From PALSA-612 sp963791225 (GTDB taxonomy: Bacteria > Actinomycetota > Thermoleophilia > Gaiellales > Gaiellaceae), in contig CAWBRV010000003.1 in the NCBI GenBank assembly GCA_963791225.1, positions 496,001-560,000 on the forward strand: a stretch of 64,000 nucleotides of DNA. Reading direction: 5' to 3'. Positions 57,897-64,000 of this stretch are shown piece after piece; the first letter of the stretch is position 1, and each line of letters begins with the position of its first letter. Position numbers and translations under genes: made by a program. The notes beneath the pieces are model-generated. The model was not told the DNA's origin. It was given only the letters and a program-made list of their open reading frames with translations, and did no database searches.

Positions 57897-59048
57897 GTGC
57901 CGCAGAGACAGCTCCTTCTCTCGCTCGAGAGTCAGCAGGATGAGCTCGTCGCAGACCTCGAACAACTCGTTCGGCTCGAGACACCCTCCGGCGAGAAGCG
58001 GTCGCTCGACGTCTTCGCCGACGCTCTCGCCGAGCGGGCCGCCGGCATCCGCGGGGCAGAAGCAGAGCTGATTCCCGACGCGGCAGCCGGGAACCACGTT
58101 CGGATCGCATGGCCGGGCCGCACGCACGAGCGGTCCGTGCTGCTTCTCGGCCACTACGACACCGTGTGGCCGCTGGGGACGCTCGAACGGATGCCGTTCA
58201 GGAAGGTCGGCGATCGTGTCCATGGCCCGGGAGTCCTCGACATGAAGGCGGGACTCGTCCAGGGCCTCTGGGCGGTACGAACCTACCGCGAGCGAGGCGG
58301 AGAACGGCCGATCGTCCTGCTCGTAACCTCCGACGAGGAAACCGGGAGTGAGAGCTCGCGCCTCCTGATCGAAGCCGAAGCACGACGATGCGCGTTCGCG
58401 CTCGTGCTCGAGCCCGCCCTCGACGACGGAAGCCTGAAGACATCGCGGAGGGGGCTCTCCCGCTATCGGATACACGTCACCGGCCGGGCGAGCCATGCCG
58501 GGCTCGCTCCGGGAGCCGGCGTGAACGCGATCGAGGAGCTCTGCGAGTTGGTGGCGAAATTGACGTCCCTGGCCGACGCCGCTCAGGAGACCGACGTCAA
58601 TGTCGGGCAGATCGAGGGTGGAGGCCGCTTCAACGTGGTCGCTGCGTCGGCGAGCTGCGATGTGGGCGTCCGAATGAGGACGCCTGCCGAGGTCGCGCGC
58701 ATCGAGCACTCGATCGAACAGCTGCGCCCGAGGCAAGAAGGCGCAGTGCTGGAGATACGTGGCGGTGTTCTCTGGCCCCAAATGGAACGCACGCAGGGCA
58801 CGGCCGAACTCGCGAAGCACGCAATTGAGCTGGCGCTCGAACTCGGCTACGAGCTCGGTGAAGGCCACGCCGGCGGCGCCAGCGACGGCTGCCATTGCGC
58901 AGCAGCCGGCGTTCCCGTCCTCGACGGTCTGGGCGCGGTCGGCGGCGGCGCGCATGCCGACGACGAACACGTCCTTGCTTCTTCGCTCCCCCTTCGAACA
59001 GCGCTCCTCGTGCGCTTGCTCGAGACCCACGGCATCGCGTCGGCCTAG
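57897..59048 (+). CDS. M20-family peptidase (glutamate carboxypeptidase / CPG2-like)
   Basis: 383 residues: VLLLGHYDTVWPLGTL (metal His and catalytic Asp), GPGVLDMKAG (bridging Asp), TSDEETGSESS (Glu-Glu pair), the lid GRASHAGLAPGAGVNAIEEL and a final GGASDGCHCA followed by HADDE. The CPG2 layout indicates hydrolysis of a C-terminal glutamate or related amide. It starts at GTG 57897, three bases after the preceding M20 gene, so the two are coupled but belong to different M20 subfamilies. Confidence 0.85.
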   Translation: MPQRQLLLSLESQQDELVADLEQLVRLETPSGEKRSLDVFADALAERAAGIRGAEAELIPDAAAGNHVRIAWPGRTHERSVLLLGHYDTVWPLGTLERMPFRKVGDRVHGPGVLDMKAGLVQGLWAVRTYRERGGERPIVLLVTSDEETGSESSRLLIEAEARRCAFALVLEPALDDGSLKTSRRGLSRYRIHVTGRASHAGLAPGAGVNAIEELCELVAKLTSLADAAQETDVNVGQIEGGGRFNVVAASASCDVGVRMRTPAEVARIEHSIEQLRPRQEGAVLEIRGGVLWPQMERTQGTAELAKHAIELALELGYELGEGHAGGASDGCHCAAAGVPVLDGLGAVGGGAHADDEHVLASSLPLRTALLVRLLETHGIASA

Positions 59049-59309
59049 GGACGTCCCGTGTCGCCTCCGTGTTCTCCTCGCTTATTGGTTTTCACGCGCG
59101 GGGGGTCGCTGGTCCCATGCTCTCCGCGCCCATCGTCGTGGGACCAAGCTGTCTCTCGCGCCTTTTGCCCGGCTATGGGGATCGGCAATCCGCGAGGAGG
59201 TCCGCCACATCGCGGACGACGAGATCGACCGGGAGGTGATGCGCATCATCCGCGGGCAGATGGCTGATCTCGCACTGGAAGCCTCGTCCGAGGCGCTTGT
59301 GCTACGTTC

Positions 59310-59588
59310 ATGTACATGAAGAACACCGTGGGAGTCGGCGAACTTCGCCAGAATCTGAGTCGTTACTTGCGTCGAGTGGAGCGCGGCGAGCGGCTGATCG
59401 TCACCGACCGAAATCGGCCGGTAGCCGAGTTGGGTCCACCGGCATCTGTTGGTGCTGGGCTCGATCGCCTGATTCTCGAAGGGCGGGTGTCTCGGCCTCG
59501 CCGTAGCGGGCTACCCAAGCCGCTCCAGCTCGCAGGCGACCCGCAGGCGCTCAGTCGAGCTCTGGACGAGATCCGCGGCGAGAGCTGA
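59310..59588 (+). CDS. Phd/YefM-type antitoxin
   Basis: 92 residues. The N-terminal DNA-binding part has the family pattern GVGELRQNLSRYLRRVERGERLIVTDR followed by PVAEL. The C-terminal extension is Pro/Arg-rich and would wrap the toxin. ATG 59310 or 59316. It precedes the PIN toxin by 1 base. Confidence 0.88.
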   Translation: MYMKNTVGVGELRQNLSRYLRRVERGERLIVTDRNRPVAELGPPASVGAGLDRLILEGRVSRPRRSGLPKPLQLAGDPQALSRALDEIRGES

Positions 59589-59589
59589 G

Positions 59590-60009
59590 GTGGCCCTGTT
59601 CTATGCCGACTCGTCGGCATTGGTGAAGCTCGTTCGCGAGGAGCCGGAGACCGGCGCCCTTCGTACCTTTCTCGCGGGCGCCGACGTCGTCAGTTCCGAT
59701 TTGGTGTTGACCGAACTCCCTCGGGCGATACGACGCGCTGCCTCGCACGATCCGGAGCTCCCGCTCGAGCGCTTGATCGAGCAGGCCGGCGAGGTCCTCG
59801 ACGCCGTCGGTCTGATCGCTCTCGATCGTCCGCTTCTTCTAGCCGCAGGCGCATTCGCGGAGCCGGCATTGCGAACGCTCGACGCGATTCATCTCGCGGC
59901 GGCCGTCGAGGCGTCGCCTCTCGATGCGTTCGTCAGCTACGACGAGCGACAAGCCGCGGCCGCAAGACTCGCCGGTCTCCGCACCGTCCAGCCAAGTACA
60001 AGTACCTGA
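59590..60009 (+). CDS. vapC: VapC-type PIN-domain toxin
   Basis: A 139-residue PIN ribonuclease: Asp in YADSSALVKL (residue 6), Glu in VLTELPRA, Asp in LRTLDAIHLA and Asp in VSYDERQ form the acidic quartet. It cleaves RNA when not bound by the antitoxin encoded upstream. The start is GTG 59590. Ends just before a gene-poor kilobase. Confidence 0.9.
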   Translation: MALFYADSSALVKLVREEPETGALRTFLAGADVVSSDLVLTELPRAIRRAASHDPELPLERLIEQAGEVLDAVGLIALDRPLLLAAGAFAEPALRTLDAIHLAAAVEASPLDAFVSYDERQAAAARLAGLRTVQPSTST

Positions 60010-61159
60010 TCGCGGCCAACTCGTTCCGCTGTCGCCCAGGAATCTCGTCAGCTTCTGGCTGGCGTCGGATCGATAGTCCCTTGCCGGAGCCACAGGGAGC
60101 GGTAGTCCCCTCACGCGCAGATGAGCCACTTGCGTTGAAGAGGTCGTGTTGCGTTAAGGCCTTCGGCCTAAGTCAAACCGCTCGAAGGACAGTTCGTTCC
60201 TCGGTGGGCGGGTCGGCCGTGTTCCGGACTGCGGGAAGGCTCAACGACGCCACTTACCTTGTGATGTCGGAACTGGCAATTCCGGTTTGTGAGGCTGAGC
60301 ATCGAACGACGGAGGAGTGGCTTCAGCCGGAAGCGGTCAGTGAGCGTCAGCGTTAGCCGCTCGAGTTGGGGCGGCGACTAGAGTGATGCGAGTTGATCAG
60401 CCACGAGGATCTCGGGTGTCGCCCGCTGGGATGTTCAATCCCTTGACGACCCGTAGAAGTCGCGCGATGCGTTTCATATCCGGGCGTACGCGAGACTACG
60501 ACGCTGCAAGCATTCCCTCCTGACCGGGCGCAAGCAGTGGTTCCTTCTCGCTGAGATCGAGGCGCCTAGCAGCGCGGCTCCGTACGTGCGGGTAGGCGCC
60601 GGTCGGCTCCAAGAGCGACGAAGAGCGGCCTCGGTGCGCTTTTGTCTACCTGGGAGCTACCGGGAGTCCCCGAGCCGTTCCTGCTGTCCCGGGAAGGCGC
60701 GGGCCAGTTCGAGTCTGGCACCGGAACCTGCTCCCTGAGAACGCCTCCGTAGGGTTACGGTTTCGCTCCTTGAATGAGCCGGAAGTCCCGCCGCCGCTTG
60801 ACGGCGTCCAGTCTCCGCTCCGTTTCGCGCTCCGGTTCGTCGAAGACCTGTTGAAGCAGCTCGACCAAATCGAAGCTCACACCCGATATTGAAGGGGGCT
60901 TTGGGTGTTGGTGGGGAGGGAGGGACGAGAGGTGAGGCATGAGAGGCGCGTGGGCCCTTGACTCACTGAGACACAATTCGAGCTTCCTGTCGTCCCCCGC
61001 GAGAGTGAATGCTTCCGAGCGACCTGCTCCAAGTTTCCTCGCTGAACGGCACCTTCGATTCAGCCTTCGCCGTGGACTTGCCAGCCACCAGACGGCATCG
61101 CGGATAAGCTTTCGAGCGACCGGCAAGCCGCGCGACACGGCGCAAGGGGACGGTGAAGA
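60010..61159. other. gene-poor kilobase
   Basis: About 1.15 kb with no gene that I can support on either strand. It holds a copy of the 20-bp repeat (60066-60085) and an isolated T-arm-like hairpin (gccag ttcgagt ctggc, 60703-60719). The minus-strand open frame crossing 60755-61432 is mostly antisense to the STAS gene. Confidence 0.5.
60066..60085 (+). repeat. 20-bp dispersed repeat, copy 2
   Basis: cggatcgatagtcccttgcc; 18 of 20 bases match 38291-38310. It follows the vapC stop by 57 bases. Confidence 0.4.
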
Positions 61160-61528
61160 ATGGAAGACGCCTTCTCGATTTTCACCCAGGCACATGAGGG
61201 TGAGGGGTTCAAAGTGGTCGTGGTGCGTGGTGAGCTTGATGAGCTGACGACGCCGGAGCTCGAAGAGGCGATTGACGACGATGAGTTGCCGGCGATCGTC
61301 GACCTGAGCAGCATCGTGTTCATCTCCTCGGCAGGGATCAACGCTCTGCTGCGTGACCGACCTGCACGGACGGTCCTTGTGTGCCCGCCAGGGAACGTGC
61401 TGCGTCTGTTCGAGATCGTCCGTGCCAACCACCGCGTGCCGATCTTCGAAACGCTGGATGACGCGATCGAGAGTGTTACGCCCCGCGTTCGCGCGCTAGC
61501 GGGCGCCTCCGCGGCCGTCATCAGCTAG
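61160..61528 (+). CDS. STAS-domain protein (anti-sigma-factor antagonist-like)
   Basis: A 122-residue stand-alone STAS domain: VVVVRGELDELTTPELEEAI, then IVDLSSIVFISSAGINALL, with the Ser of FISSAG at the phosphorylation position of SpoIIAA. The C-terminal helix continues through FEIVRANHRVPIF. It would be switched by a HPK-like anti-sigma kinase, none of which is visible here. ATG 61160. Confidence 0.85.
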   Translation: MEDAFSIFTQAHEGEGFKVVVVRGELDELTTPELEEAIDDDELPAIVDLSSIVFISSAGINALLRDRPARTVLVCPPGNVLRLFEIVRANHRVPIFETLDDAIESVTPRVRALAGASAAVIS

Positions 61529-61608
61529 CCCGGTGGGAGAAGGGGCTGGCTTGGCCCCGGCCTGTCTTGAGCTAGTTCGCCTACGGGCATGCGAACGAGA
61601 TCCGCCCC

Positions 61609-61773
61609 TTACTCCTCGACGACCACCGTCCGCTCTTCAGCCTGTGCGACCGCGTCGGCTGCAGCCGTGGCCTCCTCCTCGCTTTCGTGGTCTTCGATCA
61701 CGCCGTCGCCGTAGTCGACGTGCCACATGTCGTGTTCCTTGTAGACGCGGATCGGTAGACCGCTTTCGGGCAT
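61609..61773 (-). CDS. small acidic protein (DUF2188-like)
   Basis: 54 residues: MPESGLPIRVYKEHDMWHVD, then YGDGVIEDHESEEEATAAAD and a tail ending RTVVVEE. The W-H-V strand pattern and A-rich helix resemble DUF2188-type small proteins. ATG 61773 is preceded by gagagg. It is too short for a general ORF cut-off but has consistent codon use and a stop in a good context. Confidence 0.65.
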   Translation of the reverse strand: MPESGLPIRVYKEHDMWHVDYGDGVIEDHESEEEATAAADAVAQAEERTVVVEE

Positions 61774-62261
61774 GTCTGCCTCTCGTCGATCAGCTTCGCC
61801 GAAGCGTAACGCTCTCCGTCGAGCGAACTCGCCTCATTTCAACGAAACTGCCTCACCGCTGTCACTTCCGGGGCGCGGCGGTCGAACGCTCAGCCGGCCT
61901 CTCGGTACTAGGGTGGCCTTTGGCCCCGGAGTTTGGGATCTGCACGATCCGGTGTTCCCCCGGTTCGCCGGGATGCGACCGGACGCGGTACGCCCAATCA
62001 TCGGGGCCGACCTGTCTGAGTCAGCCCATCCAGTGCATGGCGCTCTCGCCCAACTCCCGCGGCCAGCACGCCGCGCGGTAGATGATCGGCTCGTCCTCGC
62101 ACGTCAGCTCGAGCCGCAGGTGGGGACTGTCTACGGCGAGTTCGATTGCGGAACTCCTGGCACGTTTAGCGGCGACCGGCCTCGACGTCCACACGGGCGA
62201 CCGTAATCGTTAGCCGCGCTTCGCGCGAGATGCCCTGAAACGGCTATACGAGGCCGGGCTC
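61774..62261. other. intergenic with one doubtful minus-strand ORF
   Basis: 488 bases. Apart from the doubtful small frame at 62021-62146, no gene or RNA is supported. Confidence 0.4.
62021..62146 (-). CDS. possible 41-residue protein with an ATC start
   Basis: A minus-strand frame reading ELAVDSPHLRLELTCEDEP, then YRAACWPRELGESAMHWMG and a TGA stop has coding-like codons and a perfect AGGAG 7 bases before an ATC codon (62144-62146). No ATG, GTG or TTG lies at that point; a GTG exists further upstream. It may start at ATC, be a decayed gene or be chance. Confidence 0.3.
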   Translation of the reverse strand: MELAVDSPHLRLELTCEDEPIIYRAACWPRELGESAMHWMG

Positions 62262-62302
62262 CTGACGCCGGGCCCGCCGTCTTTACGCGGGCCGGGCGTC
62301 AG
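62262..62302 (-). terminator. hairpin downstream of the Flp pilin gene
   Basis: A 16-bp stem with one mismatch (62262-62277 with 62287-62302) and 9-base loop, 15 bases after the pilin stop on the minus strand. Confidence 0.7.
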
Positions 62303-62317
62303 TGCCCTTGCTGCGTT

Positions 62318-62494
62318 CTAGATGCGGCCGGTGACGGTGCTGATCGCGCCTGAGATGCCGCCGGAGAGAGCGGTGAACACGCCGACGACGGCGAGGGTGA
62401 TCACGCCGAGGACGACGGCGTACTCAGCCATTGTCTGACCCTCTTGGCGCTTGCGTGCCCACCTGATCAGGTCGAAGCCTTCCGAGAACGTCAT
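62318..62494 (-). CDS. Flp/Fap-type pilin
   Basis: A 58-residue prepilin: a short basic leader, then EGQTMAEYAVVLGVITLAVVG, in which TMAEY has the Glu at +5 expected after prepilin peptidase cleavage, and a hydrophobic helix. The start at ATG 62494 has aggagg 11-16 bases upstream. It would be a subunit of a tight-adherence (Tad) pilus; no tad assembly genes are in the window. Followed by a terminator, so a single-gene unit. Confidence 0.85.
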   Translation of the reverse strand: MTFSEGFDLIRWARKRQEGQTMAEYAVVLGVITLAVVGVFTALSGGISGAISTVTGRI

Positions 62495-62751
62495 GGTTCG
62501 TGTTGCCTCCTGTGGGGCGGTTGCTCGCGACCTCGTTGGTCGCGTGCTTATGGACCGCACCGTGGTGCGAAAGGGGGCCGGTCGCTATCCCCCGATGGAG
62601 TATTGGCATCGACGTTCACCCGGTCGAGGTAGACGGACCTCGGTGAGCGCAGAACGCGCGCTAGGCCGCGGGGCTTCCCTAATCCATCCGTAACTCTGAG
62701 CCGATTGCTCTCACAAGCTGTCCGGCACCGCTGGTTTACTCCCGCGTCCCC

Positions 62752-62997
62752 GTGGGAACCGATCGCTCGCCTCTCCGTGCCGAACTCGACCGTGTAGGAG
62801 CCAGCTTCCGCAAAGCCGGCGCCGCTGACTGCATCAGCGTCCAGTTCGGTGTGGGCGAAGTGAAGCTCCTTGGGCCGCCGCGTGAGCATCCCCGCCGCTC
62901 GTGGCTCGGGCCTGAATGGCAAGCGGTCGAGCTGCTCGCCGGGCTGCCGAACGACGCGGGTGTCGAGGCTGTCTGGCGGGTGCTGGGCGCTCTCTGA
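62752..62997 (+). CDS. small protein, unknown function
   Basis: 81 residues from GTG 62752: LDRVGASFRKAGAADCISVQ, then FGVGEVKLLGPPREHPRRSW and a final helix. Codon use agrees with genes nearby, but the start is weakly supported and no family is recognised. It is 67 bases before the cold-shock protein gene. Confidence 0.45.
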   Translation: MGTDRSPLRAELDRVGASFRKAGAADCISVQFGVGEVKLLGPPREHPRRSWLGPEWQAVELLAGLPNDAGVEAVWRVLGAL

Positions 62998-63064
62998 GTC
63001 GCGTTGGTAGGCTCGGCACGCTTCGGGTGGGCAGTCCGCTCGTACTTTGCAGGGAGGGGTTCTG

Positions 63065-63337
63065 TTGGCGACTGGCAGTGTCAAGTGGTTCAGCGGCGAG
63101 AAGGGGTACGGCTTCATCACCCCGGATGGCGGCGGCGATGACGTGTTCGTGCATTTCTCCCAGATCGAGGGTTCCGGCTACAGGTCGCTGGATGAGGGCG
63201 CCAAGGTCCAGTTCGAGACGGAGCCGGGGCAGAAGGGCCTGCAGGCGACAGGCGTGAGGGCCGTCGGCGCAACCCGCCAGGAAGCGAGTCCGGCCACCGA
63301 CGACATCACGGAGCCTGAAGCGGCCGACGCGGAGTAG
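63065..63337 (+). CDS. cold-shock protein
   Basis: A 90-residue CspA-type RNA-binding protein: GSVKWFSGEKGYGFITPD contains RNP1 and DDVFVHFSQIEG contains RNP2. After the 66-residue fold there is an acidic/Ala tail (ATDDITEPEAADAE). TTG 63065 follows gggaggg at a good spacing; the longer open frame upstream adds residues that do not fit the family. Confidence 0.9.
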   Translation: MATGSVKWFSGEKGYGFITPDGGGDDVFVHFSQIEGSGYRSLDEGAKVQFETEPGQKGLQATGVRAVGATRQEASPATDDITEPEAADAE

Positions 63338-63743
63338 GCGGGGTGAGGCGATTGCTAGCGATCGGACTTGGATTGTGTCCGGTGGCTGCGGCGGTCGCTG
63401 TGGCTCTCTGGGTTTGAGCCGAAGAAGTCACCTGACCGCGATCTGATCGACATGTGCGGCTTCCACACGGCGACCGTAGCCGGTCGGACCGTCCGCGGCG
63501 AAGTGGTTCTTTAGGCACCGGACAGCCCGCCTCCCACTCGAAGCTGGCCAGGGTCATTGAGACTCGGGCTCCGGTTCGTCCGTCCCGCTCTGGAACCACG
63601 TGAGCCCGAGCACGGCGAGCCCGAGGAGGAACGCGGACGTTGGCGCCACACTCGTCGAATGCCGCGTGCGATCGCACGGTCAATCACACCGGGTAGATCC
63701 TCAACGTCCGGCGCGGTTCGGCGCCGAGTATTCAGGTTGCGTG
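63338..63743. other. intergenic with one possible tiny membrane peptide
   Basis: 406 bases. Besides the possible 31-residue peptide on the minus strand (63554-63649) nothing is supported. Confidence 0.4.
63554..63649 (-). CDS. possible 31-residue single-pass peptide
   Basis: From GTG 63649: MAPTSAFLLGLAVLGLTWFQ then SGTDEPEPESQ. One membrane helix and an acidic tail. Coding-like but unproven; no ribosome-binding site is clear. Confidence 0.3.
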   Translation of the reverse strand: MAPTSAFLLGLAVLGLTWFQSGTDEPEPESQ

Positions 63744-64000
63744 CTAGCGGCGCGCGAGGCGGCGGCCGCTTTTGTTGTCGGGCGGGGTGTAGTTGAGTTC
63801 ATAGTGGTGGTAGAGGGCGGACTCGTCGGACTGGGAGAGCTCGCCGCCCTGCAGCGCGATGTTGGGGGCATTCTTGACCTGCTCTGCGGTCACCGACATC
63901 TGGAGATCGTCGGGGCCGATTGTGATCCCGGTCAGTGGGACGAACGTGAGGTGGCGCCCAAGAAGGCCTTCCTTCACGGTCCCGAACTGCGGCTCGTCAG
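63744..64000 (-). CDS. PRC-barrel-like protein, N-terminus cut by window edge
   Basis: The frame is open to the right edge (85 codons visible). GTVKEGLLGRHLTFVPLTG looks like a PRC-barrel strand set; it is followed by VTAEQVKNAPNI and a C-terminal YHHYELNYTPP. PRC-barrel proteins act in RNA processing or photosystem assembly, and in actinobacteria often appear as small stress proteins. No start is in the window. Confidence 0.6.
   Translation of the reverse strand, partial: DEPQFGTVKEGLLGRHLTFVPLTGITIGPDDLQMSVTAEQVKNAPNIALQGGELSQSDESALYHHYELNYTPPDNKSGRRLARR

Noticed and set aside
60633..60730. Complete tRNA ending in the T-arm at 60703-60719
   Set aside because: No matching 5' acceptor strand, D arm or anticodon loop found within 100 bases upstream.
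60755..61432. 225-codon minus-strand frame
   Set aside because: Largely antisense to the STAS gene and without any domain pattern.
1..64000. CRISPR arrays, transposase or integrase genes
   Set aside because: No regularly spaced repeats of CRISPR type and no recognisable transposase or recombinase frames were seen.

Overview
The window is uniformly GC-rich (my impression is about two thirds G+C). Genes are tightly packed, often with ATGA, GTGA or TGATG overlaps, and GTG or TTG starts are frequent. A SARP-type regulator, an F420/FMN luciferase-like oxidoreductase, a LAL-type LuxR regulator and long dehydrogenase/transporter operons point to a soil or sediment actinobacterium. A deep lineage such as Thermoleophilia (Gaiellales or Solirubrobacterales) is my guess. 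No rRNA or complete tRNA gene was seen.

Region 1 (1-14.0 kb): a cut-off alpha/beta hydrolase, a flavin monooxygenase-like protein, a MetE-like protein and two tandem SDRs lead into a Liv-type ABC importer whose two permeases and one ATPase are fused. Next comes a gene that reads through an in-frame TGA (10322-10324) with a bacterial SECIS-like hairpin, a selenoprotein of the UGSC type with a U-P-G-C motif. A thioredoxin reductase-like flavoprotein, a quinone oxidoreductase-like protein and a small dimeric-barrel protein follow.

Region 2 (14.0-21.9 kb): a SARP regulator faces a set of unusual genes: a small Cys-Cys protein, an 864-residue protein with an internal duplication, a 184-residue protein and a vanadium haloperoxidase. 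Three triplets of direct repeats with exact 11-bp spacing lie upstream of these genes and look like SARP operators. Small secreted proteins, including a collagen-like one, follow.

Region 3 (21.9-38.3 kb): a LAL regulator, glnS and two tandem cyclic-nucleotide-binding proteins, then an accessory stretch containing three 3'-terminal tRNA fragments in the same orientation, a 28-bp inverted repeat, gene remnants, an M20 amidase, a nucleotidyl cyclase, a stomatin-like protein and a radical SAM/tyrosine phenol-lyase-like pair. The tRNA fragments suggest past island insertions, but no integrase is visible.

Region 4 (38.5-59.1 kb): two divergent operons around a GntR/FCD regulator encode, with good family support, a vitamin B6 degradation pathway: pyridoxamine-pyruvate aminotransferase, pyridoxal 4-dehydrogenase, 4-pyridoxolactonase, FHMPC dehydrogenase and HMPDdc decarboxylase. 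They are linked to a BMP-type ABC importer, a molybdenum hydroxylase, an M29/NicX-fold metalloprotein, an LLM flavoprotein and two M20 amidases. The usual ring-opening flavin oxygenase is not seen, so a different ring-opening route is proposed.

Region 5 (59.1-64 kb): a Phd/VapC toxin-antitoxin pair, a gene-poor kilobase, a STAS protein, small proteins, a Flp pilin, a cold-shock protein and a cut-off PRC-barrel protein.
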